From contig NC_134465.1 in the NCBI RefSeq assembly GCF_047948215.1, positions 17,752,022 through 17,816,021 of the forward strand: a stretch of DNA of 64,000 nucleotides, read 5' to 3'. Of the stretch, positions 34,395 to 46,200 are shown piece by piece. A model generated the notes under the pieces. The model had not been told where the DNA came from. It did not search any database and saw only the letters and a list, made by a program, of their open reading frames with translations. The DNA is from Lycorma delicatula (lineage: Eukaryota; Arthropoda; Insecta; Hemiptera; Fulgoridae). The position numbers and the translations under genes were made by a program. How positions within the stretch are numbered: position 1 is the first letter of the stretch; every line of letters begins with the position of its first letter.

Positions 34395-34510
34395 TTCCAC
34401 AGCACGATCTCCATGGCAGAGTGGTAGTGTCTCAGTCTTTCATTCAGAGATGTCGGGTACGAATCCTGGTCAAACACAGCATTTTTCAGACCCTACAAAT
34501 TTCAATTTCA
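34395..34510 (+). repeat. tRNA-like retroposon head (third SINE family)
   Basis: The A box tggcagagtgg near 34413 and the B box ggtacgaatcc near 34456 sit at the usual distance for a Pol III internal promoter. They are followed by unrelated text (tcaaacacagcattttt). The flanks do not form an acceptor stem, so this is a SINE and not a tRNA gene. A weaker relative lies at 36115-36175. Confidence 0.55.
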
Positions 34511-36340
34511 ATTTTCACATTCCCACATACAAGCTTCTGCGGTGAATTAATTCATAAGGCAAAAAAAAATACTGGAGTTCTATTTGAACAGATACAGAAA
34601 GTATAGGAAGTTTTAAGGAATAAAGCTTTAATACCGTCTAATGCTCATAAGAGTGGTATTTTGGGAAATCCCAAATCTTACAGCAAAAATTTCTCTGAGT
34701 ATTATTTGAGTAAAAATTTGAAATAGAATTTGTTGTTTTATCTCATCTGAAGTAAAATAAACTGTAAAAAAACTGTTTACACTGCTTTACAACTGATAGG
34801 GTGTGAATAAGAAAAAACCTAGCTAAATTAGTGATAGCCTAATACCAAATGGAAATACACATCCCAGTTCAAAGTTACAACTTTTCAAAATTCAGAACCT
34901 TTCTCAACCCGTACTGATTATTTTGTTTACTTAAAACAACTTACTGATTTTTAATCAAAATCACGTTTAGTTATTTTTCCAACAAGCTCATCTGGTCTCA
35001 GCATCTCTTTTCAACCACTGTTTAACTGAATAATTTAAGGATTTTTTAACAGTATAATTTTTCTTAATTTTCTAAGACAGATTGATAAAAATAATGTAGC
35101 CAAATTTTAATTTTCAGTGGAATTTGTGATGAATCAGTGAGATTTTTTTTGTTTATACATGGAAAGATTTAAAAATATATTTTTAATTTATTTTAGAAGA
35201 AATAGTAATAAATTTATCAACTATAATATAGAAACAAATACACTTAAATAAATAATTTGATGTGATAGAAATACATTATAAATTAATAGTAACTAAGTTA
35301 AAAGAATTTAAATTAAATTGATAACAAATTCATTATTTTTAAAAGATAAGAAATGAAAATTATATATAAATATAGAAATGCTAACTGTTTCTACAGATTA
35401 CATAATTAGTTTTTAATATAAACGAATAAAATAAATGTTTATTTTATTTGTTTCATAATTAACAAAATATTCATTTATAACAATTAAACCTTTGTAATGA
35501 AACCGATGGTTAAATTTTTCAACAGAAATTCATTATCAGTGAGCATTAAAAAAGAAGAAAAAATTCTGTATTTATCTATGCAATAAATAATGAAATTTAT
35601 TACACTTATAAATGAATGGAAAAAATATGACCTTTAATAAATATAAATCATGTCTGAAAAATACAGTAAAAAAAAAAAAGAAATGGTTATAAGGAAACAT
35701 ACGAGTACAAAGCATAAAAACAGCACCATATCTGAAGAGGTTGGTTTGAAAAGTTAATGAAATTTTTACCTGTATGTAAACAGGGTGAAATAATTTGATC
35801 TGTCACACTATTACAATTTAAAATTCACCTATAAGTTTATTTTTGTTGAATGTTTATTTATGAAATATAAAAATAAATCATTATTTTTATTTAAAAGATA
35901 TTGCACCTAAAATTATGAATCAAGTCTGCTGATTATTAGGATAGTATTAGAGTATTATTTTTTATTAAAAATTAGCACGGGTAAAAAATATTACACTGAC
36001 AGTATTTTTTATATACAAATTTCTAATATACAAAAAATATTAAACATCTAAAAAAAAATGCATTTGCTTATAATTATGCAATTTTTAAGACATTTCTTTC
36101 TCAGTATGCTGATTCCTGTGGTGGAGTGATCCCTTTCAACTGGAGGTTCTGGATCTTAATCCAGGTCAGCTGTAATATTTTTCACAGTCATGAAATCCAT
36201 TATTATCCATTGGCAGCTGTTTATTGTGTCAAGATTGTTGTTGTATAAGAAAATAAATTAAAATTTCTTAAATTTTAATAATCTATTTGCAAATGGTAAG
36301 GTTACAAATGGACGAAAAAATGTCTACTCATCGATTGGGT

Positions 36341-36379
36341 ATTATTTATTGAGATACCCTCAATAAATAATACCCGATC
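36341..36379. repeat. Perfect 17-bp inverted repeat (hairpin)
   Basis: gggtattatttattgag is followed after a 5-base loop (atacc) by ctcaataaataataccc. It could be a MITE end or a cruciform, next to a partial SINE body at 36385-36478. Confidence 0.7.
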
Positions 36380-36384
36380 TTCTT

Positions 36385-36478
36385 TTATACCCTTTTTCTG
36401 TTTAGCTTCTGGAACCACCGTAAGGTACAACTTCAGAGAATGATATGTATGAATGTAAATGAAGTGTAGTCTTTATAG
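36385..36478 (-). repeat. Partial long-family SINE (body only)
   Basis: Contains tctgtttagcttctggaacc and 'gatatgtatgaatgtaaatg' followed by aagtgtagtct, the 3' half of the long SINE family. It lacks the tRNA-like head, so it is truncated. The sequence to its right matches 33800-33860. Confidence 0.6.
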
Positions 36479-36567
36479 ACAAATATACCCTTACAAACAG
36501 TGAACTTTCTAAGTCATTTATTGCTGTGGTCCAGATGAAGAAATAAACAATGAATTTATGGTTTTTA

Positions 36568-36602
36568 AAGTTTTATATTGTTACACAATATAAAACTTTA
36601 AT
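36568..36602. repeat. Perfect 14-bp inverted repeat
   Basis: aaagttttatattg, a short spacer of ttaca and then caatataaaacttt form a hairpin immediately left of the mariner relic at 36620. Confidence 0.65.
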
Positions 36603-36619
36603 TAATATGAATTAATTTT

Positions 36620-37480
36620 GAAGTGGTGTACAAGGATGGTTCAAATATAAACCGGAATTTGTTTATATAGCTTTATTGATAATAGATAAAATTACCTTAT
36701 TTTTCTACAACAGAAACACGTTTTCTACGCCAGGTAACTTCCAGATCCCCTCATCAAAAAAACAAGATGGCTGTGCCAACAACCAGTTGTATACGTAATG
36801 ATTGACTGCACCATTGCCTTGAATCTTTCCCTCCTAAAGCTTCTATCAGCAAATCAAACAAATGGAAACCACTCGGTGACAAGTCTAGACTGTTCAGTGG
36901 ATGTTCAAGAGGTGTCCAATGAATTTTAGCAAGCGAGTTACTGTTACTGTGTACTGTTGTGGAGAAGGAGGGCACTGAAAATTGTTTGCCGGTATTGTTT
37001 GTTGCAATAAGCAGCCTTGATGTCAACCAACCATTGGCAGTAGTATGCTGCATTTACTGTCCTTTGTTCATGCAATAAATTAATCACCTTTTGAGTTCCA
37101 AAACAAAGTTGCCAGAACTTTTCCAGCCGGTAAGCATTTCTCATCAGTTCCCGCCACTCCATACTTGTTCTGTTGCTTTCCGGGGTGTAGCAGTGAACTC
37201 CTGTTTCACTGTAGGTCACAATAAGGTCCAAAAATGCCTCTTCTTCTTCCTCAAAGTGATTCAGATGTTACTGATGACACTTCACAAAATTGTGAATGGC
37301 CTGAATCATTGATGCTGGTCTGTGGATGACATTCATGACTTGTTCTCCACTGCATCAGCCACTTCAAAATCTTTTGGCCCAGTCACACACTTCAGTTTTT
37401 GACAGAGTGGCATCTCCAAACTGTACCTGGAGTTGAGTCAAGGGAACACTGTTGAGGATTTGACACCTTCATTGGCGAGA
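36620..37480 (-). mobile_element. Mariner transposase pseudogene
   Basis: The minus strand reads IVTYSETGVHCYTPESNRTS followed by MEWRELMRN, then FWQLCFGTQKVINLLHEQRT with VNAAYYCQWLVDIKAAY, then HPLNSLDLSPSGFHLFDLLI and EALGGKDS. These match the mariner series 'vTgDEtWvh...PeskrqSmeWr', 'vfWD.eGvilidyl..g.tin..YY...L..Lk' and 'hpPYSPDLaPsDfHLFg.LKeaL.G'. The catalytic Asp residues of ETWVH's preceding D, WD and the PSD step are replaced or in broken frames (SET, FGT, SPSG), so it is inactive. Confidence 0.75.
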
Positions 37481-38385
37481 AATGAAATAAAAAATTATTG
37501 CACAACATTACTTTCTGCTACTGTCATGGTAATGTGATCTATGAGCATGGCTGGCTGCTGGTTGTTTCTCTCCACATATATCCATCTAACTACCCACAGC
37601 GCTCCAACAAATTCATGTTTCCTCAGTCTGCATGGCAAAATTCTGGTTTATATTTGAATGACCCTTGTACAAGGAATAATTTGATTGAATTTCTTTCTTA
37701 AATTTAAAACTGTTTACACATTGAGAAACATAATTTGTCTTGCAGGCTTATTTTACTAATTTACAAGTAGTCTTACTTGTGAATTTATCCCAAAAAAAAT
37801 TCTCCTGTTAGTGTTCTGGGATTCCAAACACATGTACATGCAAACTACCTGGAAGCTGGAATAACTGTAGATTCTGTGCAATACCCAGAGGTGTTAAAAA
37901 ACTTTAGGAAACATTGTGTGTCATGTTCGACAATTCACTAAGCTGATAATTCTGTAAACATAATAATGCTCAGCCAAAAACATTGTTAGTAATTAGGCTC
38001 TTGCAAAATTGAAAATTGAACCTATTCCATACTCTCTGTAATGAGATTTGATGCCTGAATTTTTCACTTTTTTCTGCAATTAAAAAGGGAATACTGAAGG
38101 TATTCATTTTATGAACTGAAAGATGCAGTGAGGATGTAAATCTAGGAAAGATCACCAGCATTCTTCATTGACAGAATGAGAAATTAGTTCAGTGTTTGGG
38201 AGAAATGTGTAAATGTAAATGGTGAGTGAGAAAATAAATGTAAGATTTTGCAATAAATAAAATATACTACCTCTTTTCATTTGCAAGTTATGAGTGAAAG
38301 CTCATTATATTTCAGCCGCCTCTTGTAATACAACATCTCTCTTATTTATAAAATTTATAATTTATTATTACAATAATATCATATA

Positions 38386-38428
<43 letters not shown>

Positions 38429-40213
38429 CAATTACTGTATATTATGTATAATAATAGATTTTCTGAAAATAAGATGTCTATTTTTTACCCCTTACATTAT
38501 AAAATAAATATGTATATGTTTTTTACTTTTGATGGACAAACCCTCACAAATAATTTTGCAATTTTTACAATTCTGATAAATGAGTCAATAAGGGGTTATA
38601 ATTGTATGTATGTATGCATGTATGTGAAATACTTCATTTTATTTTAAAAGAAAAATAATAAAAGATTTATCAAAGAGAAAATAGAGAACTTTTTGTGAAT
38701 TATTTAATGTGTTAGAAATAAAATTAGATTAAAAGGTTTTTATTATATATAATTTTTTTTAGAAAAAAAAAGATATATTAATTGTATAAATGATAACTCA
38801 TTTTATATTATTGATGTCAACTTACAGTGTAAACATTAAAAAAAAGATTAATTAATTAAAAAATATTTTTTTTATTTCATTCATAATTAATTCATCATAA
38901 CAATTAAATGAATAATTTGCAGCAACCGAACCTTAATACTCAATGTGTTTATTCTTTATTTAAAAAAGAAATCATGATATTATTGAGCATTACAAAAGGA
39001 AATTTTTTTATTTTTTTTAATTAGCAAATAATCAAATCAGTGTTTAGGTTGGGTGAAGGATTAATAAAATTTTGACAGATAATATGACATTCATTTAATT
39101 AGAAATGAGACTATGCAAGAATTATCAGTTCACTTTCATAATTAAAGTTTACTTTTAATTTTCCTCAATTAAAAATTTATTTATACTGTTTTTTGTTTAG
39201 TTACATACACATATTTTTATTTAGAAGACCTTCCTGCATTTCCAAGGTCAAATCACAGTACGACTGATTCTTAGGTTAGTATTAAAATCATGATTATATA
39301 ATTTTTGAAGTTATTAGGTGCAAAATATTACAAAATAAATGAAACATATTTTTTTTTATTAATATATCAAGAAGTATAATAGACTGAACGAATGTGAATT
39401 TTTATTAATACATTTTTAAGTAACAGATAACAGGCAATTTCTTTCTCAATAAATTAATGTTGTAGATGAAATTTAGCAAAAAGATTAATCTATTTTATGC
39501 ATTTCTTGCTAACTGAATGAAATAGAAAATTAATACTAATGTATTAATTGTAATTAATATTAATGTTTTTCGGCGCAGCAAGAAATCGCTGTAAAGTGAC
39601 AACAATCCATGTTACTCGTACCAGATTATCCAAGCTGGAAGCAGGCAGACTTGTTTTTTTTATAAATAACAAAACTAGCGATCTAGTTAAGAAGTTGCCC
39701 GGCTCTATTCAGGGACCAGATAGATAACACCCGAATTATAATAACCTCTGCCGTACTTTTATTCGATTCAAAAGAACAGAATCGTTAAAACCATTTGCCG
39801 ATCGGAAGGCAAACAGCGGTTCCAAAAATATGAACCGCTCAAATATGATAGGGGAAGAGTGGTTCCTTAAATATGGAAGAATTATGTAAGTCAACGTTAA
39901 AATGCGAGTATGAGGATAATCAGCGTCAATTTTACAACTCGGTCATACTGACTATCGAAAGACTATTTCATAACGATTACTCTAGCCTTATCTATTTACA
40001 GTGCGTACAGGGTCTTACATCTGATGACTTTCAGTAGGAGTTCGGCTACTCGGCAAACTGGAAAGTCACAGTACGTAACACACATCGCTGAAGAAAATTT
40101 AAACAGACGGTATGATTAATTTCCATACCGATATTAATGGGTAGATGAGAATTACCGGCTAAGCTGAAAGTTAATATGCGTAAAACTAAAATATTTTTCT
40201 TTATTATTTTCAG

Positions 40214-40299
40214 GTTATTTTTTATAATATTAATGATATTTTTAATAATAGGAACGGTATATGACATAAGTACAAATGAACTCGACAAAAAAATCTTAA
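40214..40299 (+). CDS. Gene B exon: first helix (GTVYDI)
   Basis: The acceptor is ttattattttcag at 40213. The donor gtagga at 40300 is weak. It encodes LFFIILMIFLIIGTVYDIST then NELDKKIL and one base of a Ser codon. The helix ending G-T-x-Y-D is the start of the acyltransferase-3 part in nrf-6-like proteins. An alternative donor gtacaa at 40269 has the same phase but would drop NELDKKIL-type residues that relatives usually have. No gene A counterpart is in the window. Confidence 0.72.
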
Positions 40300-43200
40300 G
40301 TAGGAAATATTTATTATAGTAAAACCGCAACACTAACATCGCATAAATAATTTTACTGTTTTAATTAGGTCCTGGAACAAAACATTAAACAATCGGTTCC
40401 TTTGAGGGTAATCATCCCTTCTTTCTTCACCAAAAATTTTTAAAATAAATATCCGTACGGTTTATTACTTCTTCCATAAAGAAATCGTGGAAGTCAGTTC
40501 AGCCGGTTCTTTATTGGAGCTTAGTCTACTAGCCTACGATCGGATAGAGTCTAGCAACTCTAAAATGATTGTTACCTGAAAAATGGATATTAACAAATTT
40601 TAAAGAATTAAAATTAATTTCTGTTATTTTATTTCATTCTAGCGTGTTTTTAAAACATTTCAAATGAATCATCAACATTTACAGATCTTATTTTATATAC
40701 CTTGAAGTTAATTATGACAGCCTTATTCAGCGCTCAAAGGTATTTTTCTATATTAACCGGTACAGTATTCAGAATACAACTTACATTAGTAAATTTCATG
40801 TTTTTACACTTAATTTAAAAATAAAAAAAAATTATTCTTAATTTAAGTTAAATATTTCAGATTTAAAAATATTCCACGACAATGGCAGGTGGAAATAATG
40901 TTAAAACAGTTCCTTACTGGATTTATTTTATCTTTAGGTCGGAAGGTAATAATAATATATGATGTACTAATAATAAATAAAAATAAAAAAATTAAAAACT
41001 ATTATTTTTTTTTTAGTACTAGTGAAAATATGTATTATAAGGTAGGTATTATCTGATGTGGACAACACATGACTTCCTTGTACACTTGTTAAATTACATA
41101 TACACATTTTTTTTTTAATTGTTATTGAATTGTTATTTATCCTAATTTTTTTTTTTACGATCAAGGTTAATTAATAAATCGATATATTTAAATTGAAAAA
41201 AAGGAGATGAACTCTGATTCAAACAGACTTGCCTTTCCAAATATTTCATTAATTCAAATTTTATTTGGCTCTAACTCTGGTACCGATGAATGAAAATAAG
41301 TACCGCTTATGATAAATCGTTGAAAAGCTCTCGACGAGGGCTTATTACTGAAGTTAAGAAAAAATCTTTTTTGGACGCTTTTGGTTCAATCGATCGCAAT
41401 CAAAATGAGAGGTGCACAACTAGTTGTTACAACAGTCCTAAATCCAAAATTTCAACTTCCTACTGCTAATCGTTTTTGAGTTATCCGAGATACGTAGGTA
41501 CAGACGTCACGCCGAAACTTTTCAAAATGGATTCAGGGATCGTCAAAATGAATACTTCCGTTGAAATATGAAAACCGAAATTATTCGCGTTCGATTAAAA
41601 ATTGAACTTAATGTTTTACGATTAAAAGAAAGGGAATTGTGTAAAATCACTTTTAAATGAAAAACTTCAACAAAAAAAAAGTTTATATATCACATTTGTT
41701 AATCGTATAGTAATTTCTCCATGAAGTTTCGGGAAACGTACTAGTATAAGATGCCTTTCTTTAAATAATGAAATTCTACGGGTTTTCACAAACATGTTTT
41801 TTTCATTTCTTTATGATACGTATCTAATTTGATATTATTTGTTTTTTTTTTTTTTTTTAATTTATTTTAGATTCATAAACAACGAAGGAACTTCTGACCC
41901 GCAAGGCGAAGATCCCACCGTGTGACGATTCTGATCGCCATGCCACACCCTCCGTACATAACCCTGCTGGGCTTTACCGGAAATTATCTTCTGAACCCAG
42001 AGATTGAATAACAGCTTGGCCTTCGTCAGGTTGCCACCGATGTAAATGTACGAATGACATTCCCATCGGTGTAAGAACGTACTATCAATAAACATAAAGC
42101 AAAACCGCAAAACGAACTATTCAAATGAACAGCACTGAGAAGAAATAAAATATTTAAATTTTGAGCTATAGCCCTACCGACGAAATAAAACAAACAACAT
42201 CACGAAATAACATATCAAAACCAAAACTACGGAGCACCTATTTTGACAAGAGAACGCCCAAGCTATCCCTAACCTTCCGGGTAATTCCAACTCCCATCCT
42301 ACACGCCTTCACAATTCGCTGAAGAACCAAATATTTCATGAAGTTTTCCACAACTGACCGTTCGGCCCGGCTTTTCCAGTTAACATTTAAATTTAAAATA
42401 GATCAAATATTCCCGAGCTGCCTCACTACCTCTAATCATCTTTCATCATACCGATGACAGATATATAAAACATAATAAGCGGTTGAATATTTCAAATATA
42501 GCGATAACGATAAAGTTATCCCATCGCACGAGGAGAGACCGCACTCTGTGATGTTAAGGAGGCTCAAAAAATAACGAAATGTACTTCAGCACTGGCCAAA
42601 ATAAATTCATAATTGTTTTTATATGACGCAATCACATTTTGAAACGCCGAGCCGATTGATCAGAAACAAATGTAACATTTAATATTATTCGAACAGTCCG
42701 GTAAAAATGTTGGTCACATTTAGCCGATCATATCATAAAGGTTATGTCTTTTGACGATTTCAACTTATATTCGAAGGCGTGGAATAAACCATACGGCTTT
42801 TTAGCAATCGGTAAAGATAGGGAACTTGATAACGGGCGTTATCGAATCGGTTTTGACACACGTTTGCATCAAATATTTACTTCTAACATCTGTCGGTGAC
42901 CGTCAACGCAAATATTTCACTGTTCGAACGGCTCATCAGAACAATACTTTTTTTTCACGAAAGTTTCACCGTCTGTCAAATACAGAACGTGTTATCGTGA
43001 ATACTTTCTTTTTCCTGTTTAGTCTCCGGTAATTACCTTTCAGATAATACTTCAGAGGATGATGTGTACGAGTGTAAATGAAGTGTAGTCTTCTACAGTC
43101 TCAGTTCGACCGTTCCTGAGATGTGTGGTTAATTGAAACCCGACCGCCAAAGAACACCGGTATCCACGATCTAGTATTCAAATCCGTGTAAAAATAACTG

Positions 43201-46200
43201 GCTTTACTAGGACTTGAACGCTGGAACTCTCGACTTCCAAATCGGCCGATTGGGGAAGACGCATACACTGCTAGACCAACCCGGTGGGTTTATCATGAAT
43301 ACTGAAAAACAGAACCGTTTGATGTTAAAATTGGCCGACGTGGAGGGTGATGAACAACGCAAACCAAAAATGTATGCCAATAATTTAGGCGACGAAGAAT
43401 TAGAAAGGAAAAAGCTATTCAAGCCCGTAATCAAATCGCTCGAAAACAATAAAGATGTGTTGAAAACGTAAGTAAAAGACGATGACAAGCAATAACAAGT
43501 CATCTTCACCAATAGGTTTATCGAAAAGACCTACAATTATCAACAACCGATGACGATTACCATTGTAATGATAAAATGGATTATAAAGATGATGTTGAGG
43601 ATATTTATACCGAGGATGAGCAGGGCTCTGACAACACTGCCCGACATAAAAAGACGACAGAGGAAGGTTTGGAAGAGGTAAGGAAACCCTATACTTCATA
43701 TAATCAATTCCAATCGTCGCAAGTCGAGTGAATTTTTCTATATCTAACAAAATAAAAACCCGTTTAACTAATGTTAAAATAATCTCAAAAGAAGATATTT
43801 AATGAATAAAGAAACTAGTTAAAATTATCCTAGTAAAGCTTGTTTTTTTTTTATTAATTTTTTTTAATCGAGGCACTGTATCATTTTATTGCTTATAATA
43901 ACTTCCTTTAAAACATTTAATCATTAAAGTTAACTAAATTTAAACAGTCCTTTAAGACAAATAGTACATAAACACATGATATTAACCCTTAACTGATCGC
44001 TTTGGGTCTGTATGACCTGAGACACTATTTTATACTTAAAGTTTAACATTTGCCTCAATGATATTATGTTGGCAAGCCTGCAAACTCCTATCGTAATCCG
44101 TTCTATCAGTCAGTATCCAGCTTCCCTTAGTTTGTGTAATATAAGTAACAGAAATAAGCCATTTGGCCCGATGCGACCAGTTGTGTTACACTATTGCAAC
44201 AGATTTTCTTAAAAATTTAGGACGCATTTTAGTTCAAAATTTACTTGTTAAAAGGTATCTCACTCTGGGAAACCCAAAAAAAACTTGAGCAAAATAAAAA
44301 TATATTTTGAAGAACACGACATTACTGTATTTGATGTTTAATAACCAAAGGAATGAGATGTGGAAGTTAGAAGGAAACATAAACGCTGTCTTCTCTGCCT
44401 GAGCACCAAGGACACTGTGTGTTAAATATAACACTGTGTGAAGTGTGGGCACTATATTTTTAAAAATCACACTTCTTTTATTTGTAAAGATTGTGATTAA
44501 TGTTAGTGTTGGAAATAAAGAATTTCTAACTCTGAAATAATAAATTTAAGAGAATATGTATACAAATGTACTGACACCCAGGCAAATTGTGTATTGTTTA
44601 CTTGTAGATGTTCGGCTCAGTTAACATATTTACAGATTGTTACAGATGTTAACGTAACACATATTTACAGATGTGTTGTAAGTTTGTCTTCAATAATCGA
44701 TCAGTAATAATTATATTTTTACACCAGCAAAGTTCAACTAAAATGAAATCTTACAAGGTTTTTCTTTGATTACTTTGTTTTAAACAAGGAGATATTTATT
44801 TTTATTTGAATAAAAAGTAGTTTTTTTTTTCAAATATAAGTGTTCATTTCTTTTTATTGTGAATAATGTATTATTAATTTAATTTATGAATGTTCGGGTC
44901 ATAGTGACTCAACGCAACTAGTAATGTTATAAAAAGAGCGTGATCAGTTAAGGGATAAACAAAGAACTTCCTTTCTTTTTTCAACTTTATAAAAAAAAAT
45001 TGGAAACAAAATTAAAAGTACAGAATTTTTAAAACAGTTTTTAAATAAGTTTACATTTTGTTTAATCCTTTTTCTTCTTTTAAGGTACAATATTTCAAGT
45101 AATCTTATCATTCTCTGCAAAAAATAACTTGAAAAGTCTTTTAGAAAAAGATAATAATCCTAAATCAATTAAATCTATACATGGTTTACGATTCATTTCA
45201 GCATTTGAAATACTAACCGTTCATAGGGTACAAATTGATTCACAACCTTTAACAAATCCATTTGTACTTGATGAAGTAAGTATTTCTATTACTAAGTGTT
45301 TAAATATACAATTTTTATCGAGTAAATTGTATATTAAGTCTTCCAGTCGATGGTGGTCTGGCTTATAGTTAAATAGTTAGAAAATAGTTATGAGTTACGT
45401 AGTCTTACATAATTTTTATGAATATACAAGGACTTTCCTTAATTGGAACTTCCTGGTCGATGAAAAATTAGTAATGTACTGCATCTAAAAATAACTGTGC
45501 ACAGGTTAATGCCTAATTAAAACATTTTCATTGGTGATAGATACATACTGATTGGAGGGAGTCAAATAATTCCTTTGAATGGGTTGTTTCAATAAATTTA
45601 TTTTCCCTTTGAGTTTATATTCTTTTCTCTCCATTAAAATGCAAATATTATGGATCTAAGCTGTATACCCACTCCCAAGGATGAAAGCTAAGAATAAGAG
45701 AAATTGTAGCATTACTGTATCCTATATTTGTATGGCTGACAGGAAGAACTCTACCTGGAGGTCCTTGTTTGTGATCTAGCAAGTGTATGAAAAGCCGAAT
45801 GCCCAATTTGAAATGAAGTACTTCTCCTGAAGCTAAACCTCATAATTCCATTTATAAACATCCTACATATAGATATTAGATGATACAATCACAATTAATA
45901 ATCACACAAAAATATAAATCAACCTACAGTCCTGTTGACAAGATAGTTCGATTTAAAGTAACAAACATGACTCAACGTTGTTATCTTGAACAGATCTGAA
46001 AACGTTTTTTTTTAGAAAACTGGAACAAAATCTGTCAAAGTTTGGAAAAAGAAGAGGGGGTTACGCCCTTCTCAATTATTGATAAAAAATTATAATCTCA
46101 GTAATGCAGGTAAACGAGCCACAATAACAGTATTATATTCTCCAAATGTCAATTTATTTTTTTATTCTCAATTAAAATATTATATCAACTTTTACAGTTT

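Larger units (their letters stand above)
29743..40213. other. Interval between gene A and the first recognisable gene B exon, 10.5 kb
   Basis: Includes the gene A 3' UTR. 30000-31180 and 34620-36100 are plain AT-rich DNA. 31190-32790 is a nest of a mariner relic and SINEs. 32800-34200 has no recognised content except a ~60-bp block at 33800-33860 repeated at 36485-36545. 36620-37480 is a mariner relic. 37500-40210 has (TA)n(TG)n at 38389-38428 and no coding motif. The missing N-terminal exons of gene B should be here, but I could not identify any. Confidence 0.6.
40300..45084. other. Gene B intron, 4.8 kb
   Basis: The intron contains the second copy of the cttccttgta TIR element (41072-41590), a poly-T-bounded GC-richer block (41840-42110), a SINE-split charged ORF (42826-43471) with an acidic continuation to about 43735, and a piggyBac-like element (43986-44954). 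42120-42800 has no recognised content. Confidence 0.7.

Noticed and set aside
34400..34470. tRNA gene on the + strand (tggcagagtgg and ggtacgaatcc)
   Set aside because: Promoter boxes are present, but the B box is imperfect and no acceptor stem forms. Taken as a SINE head.
38385..38430. CRISPR-like or other array in the TA/TG tracts
   Set aside because: Simple microsatellite without spacers; eukaryotic context.
38294..38647. 117-codon ORF on the + strand
   Set aside because: The centre is a translated (TA)n(TG)n repeat. No domain, no homology that I can name.
40214..40268. Shorter version of the gene B exon ending at the gtacaa donor (40269)
   Set aside because: Phase would allow it, but it removes a charged loop that relatives usually keep between the G-T-x-Y-D helix and the FS..N.L segment. 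Kept as an alternative only.
41080..41590. Host exon read from the 41-kb region
   Set aside because: The sequence is the unsplit copy of the TIR repeat seen at 25.5 kb.
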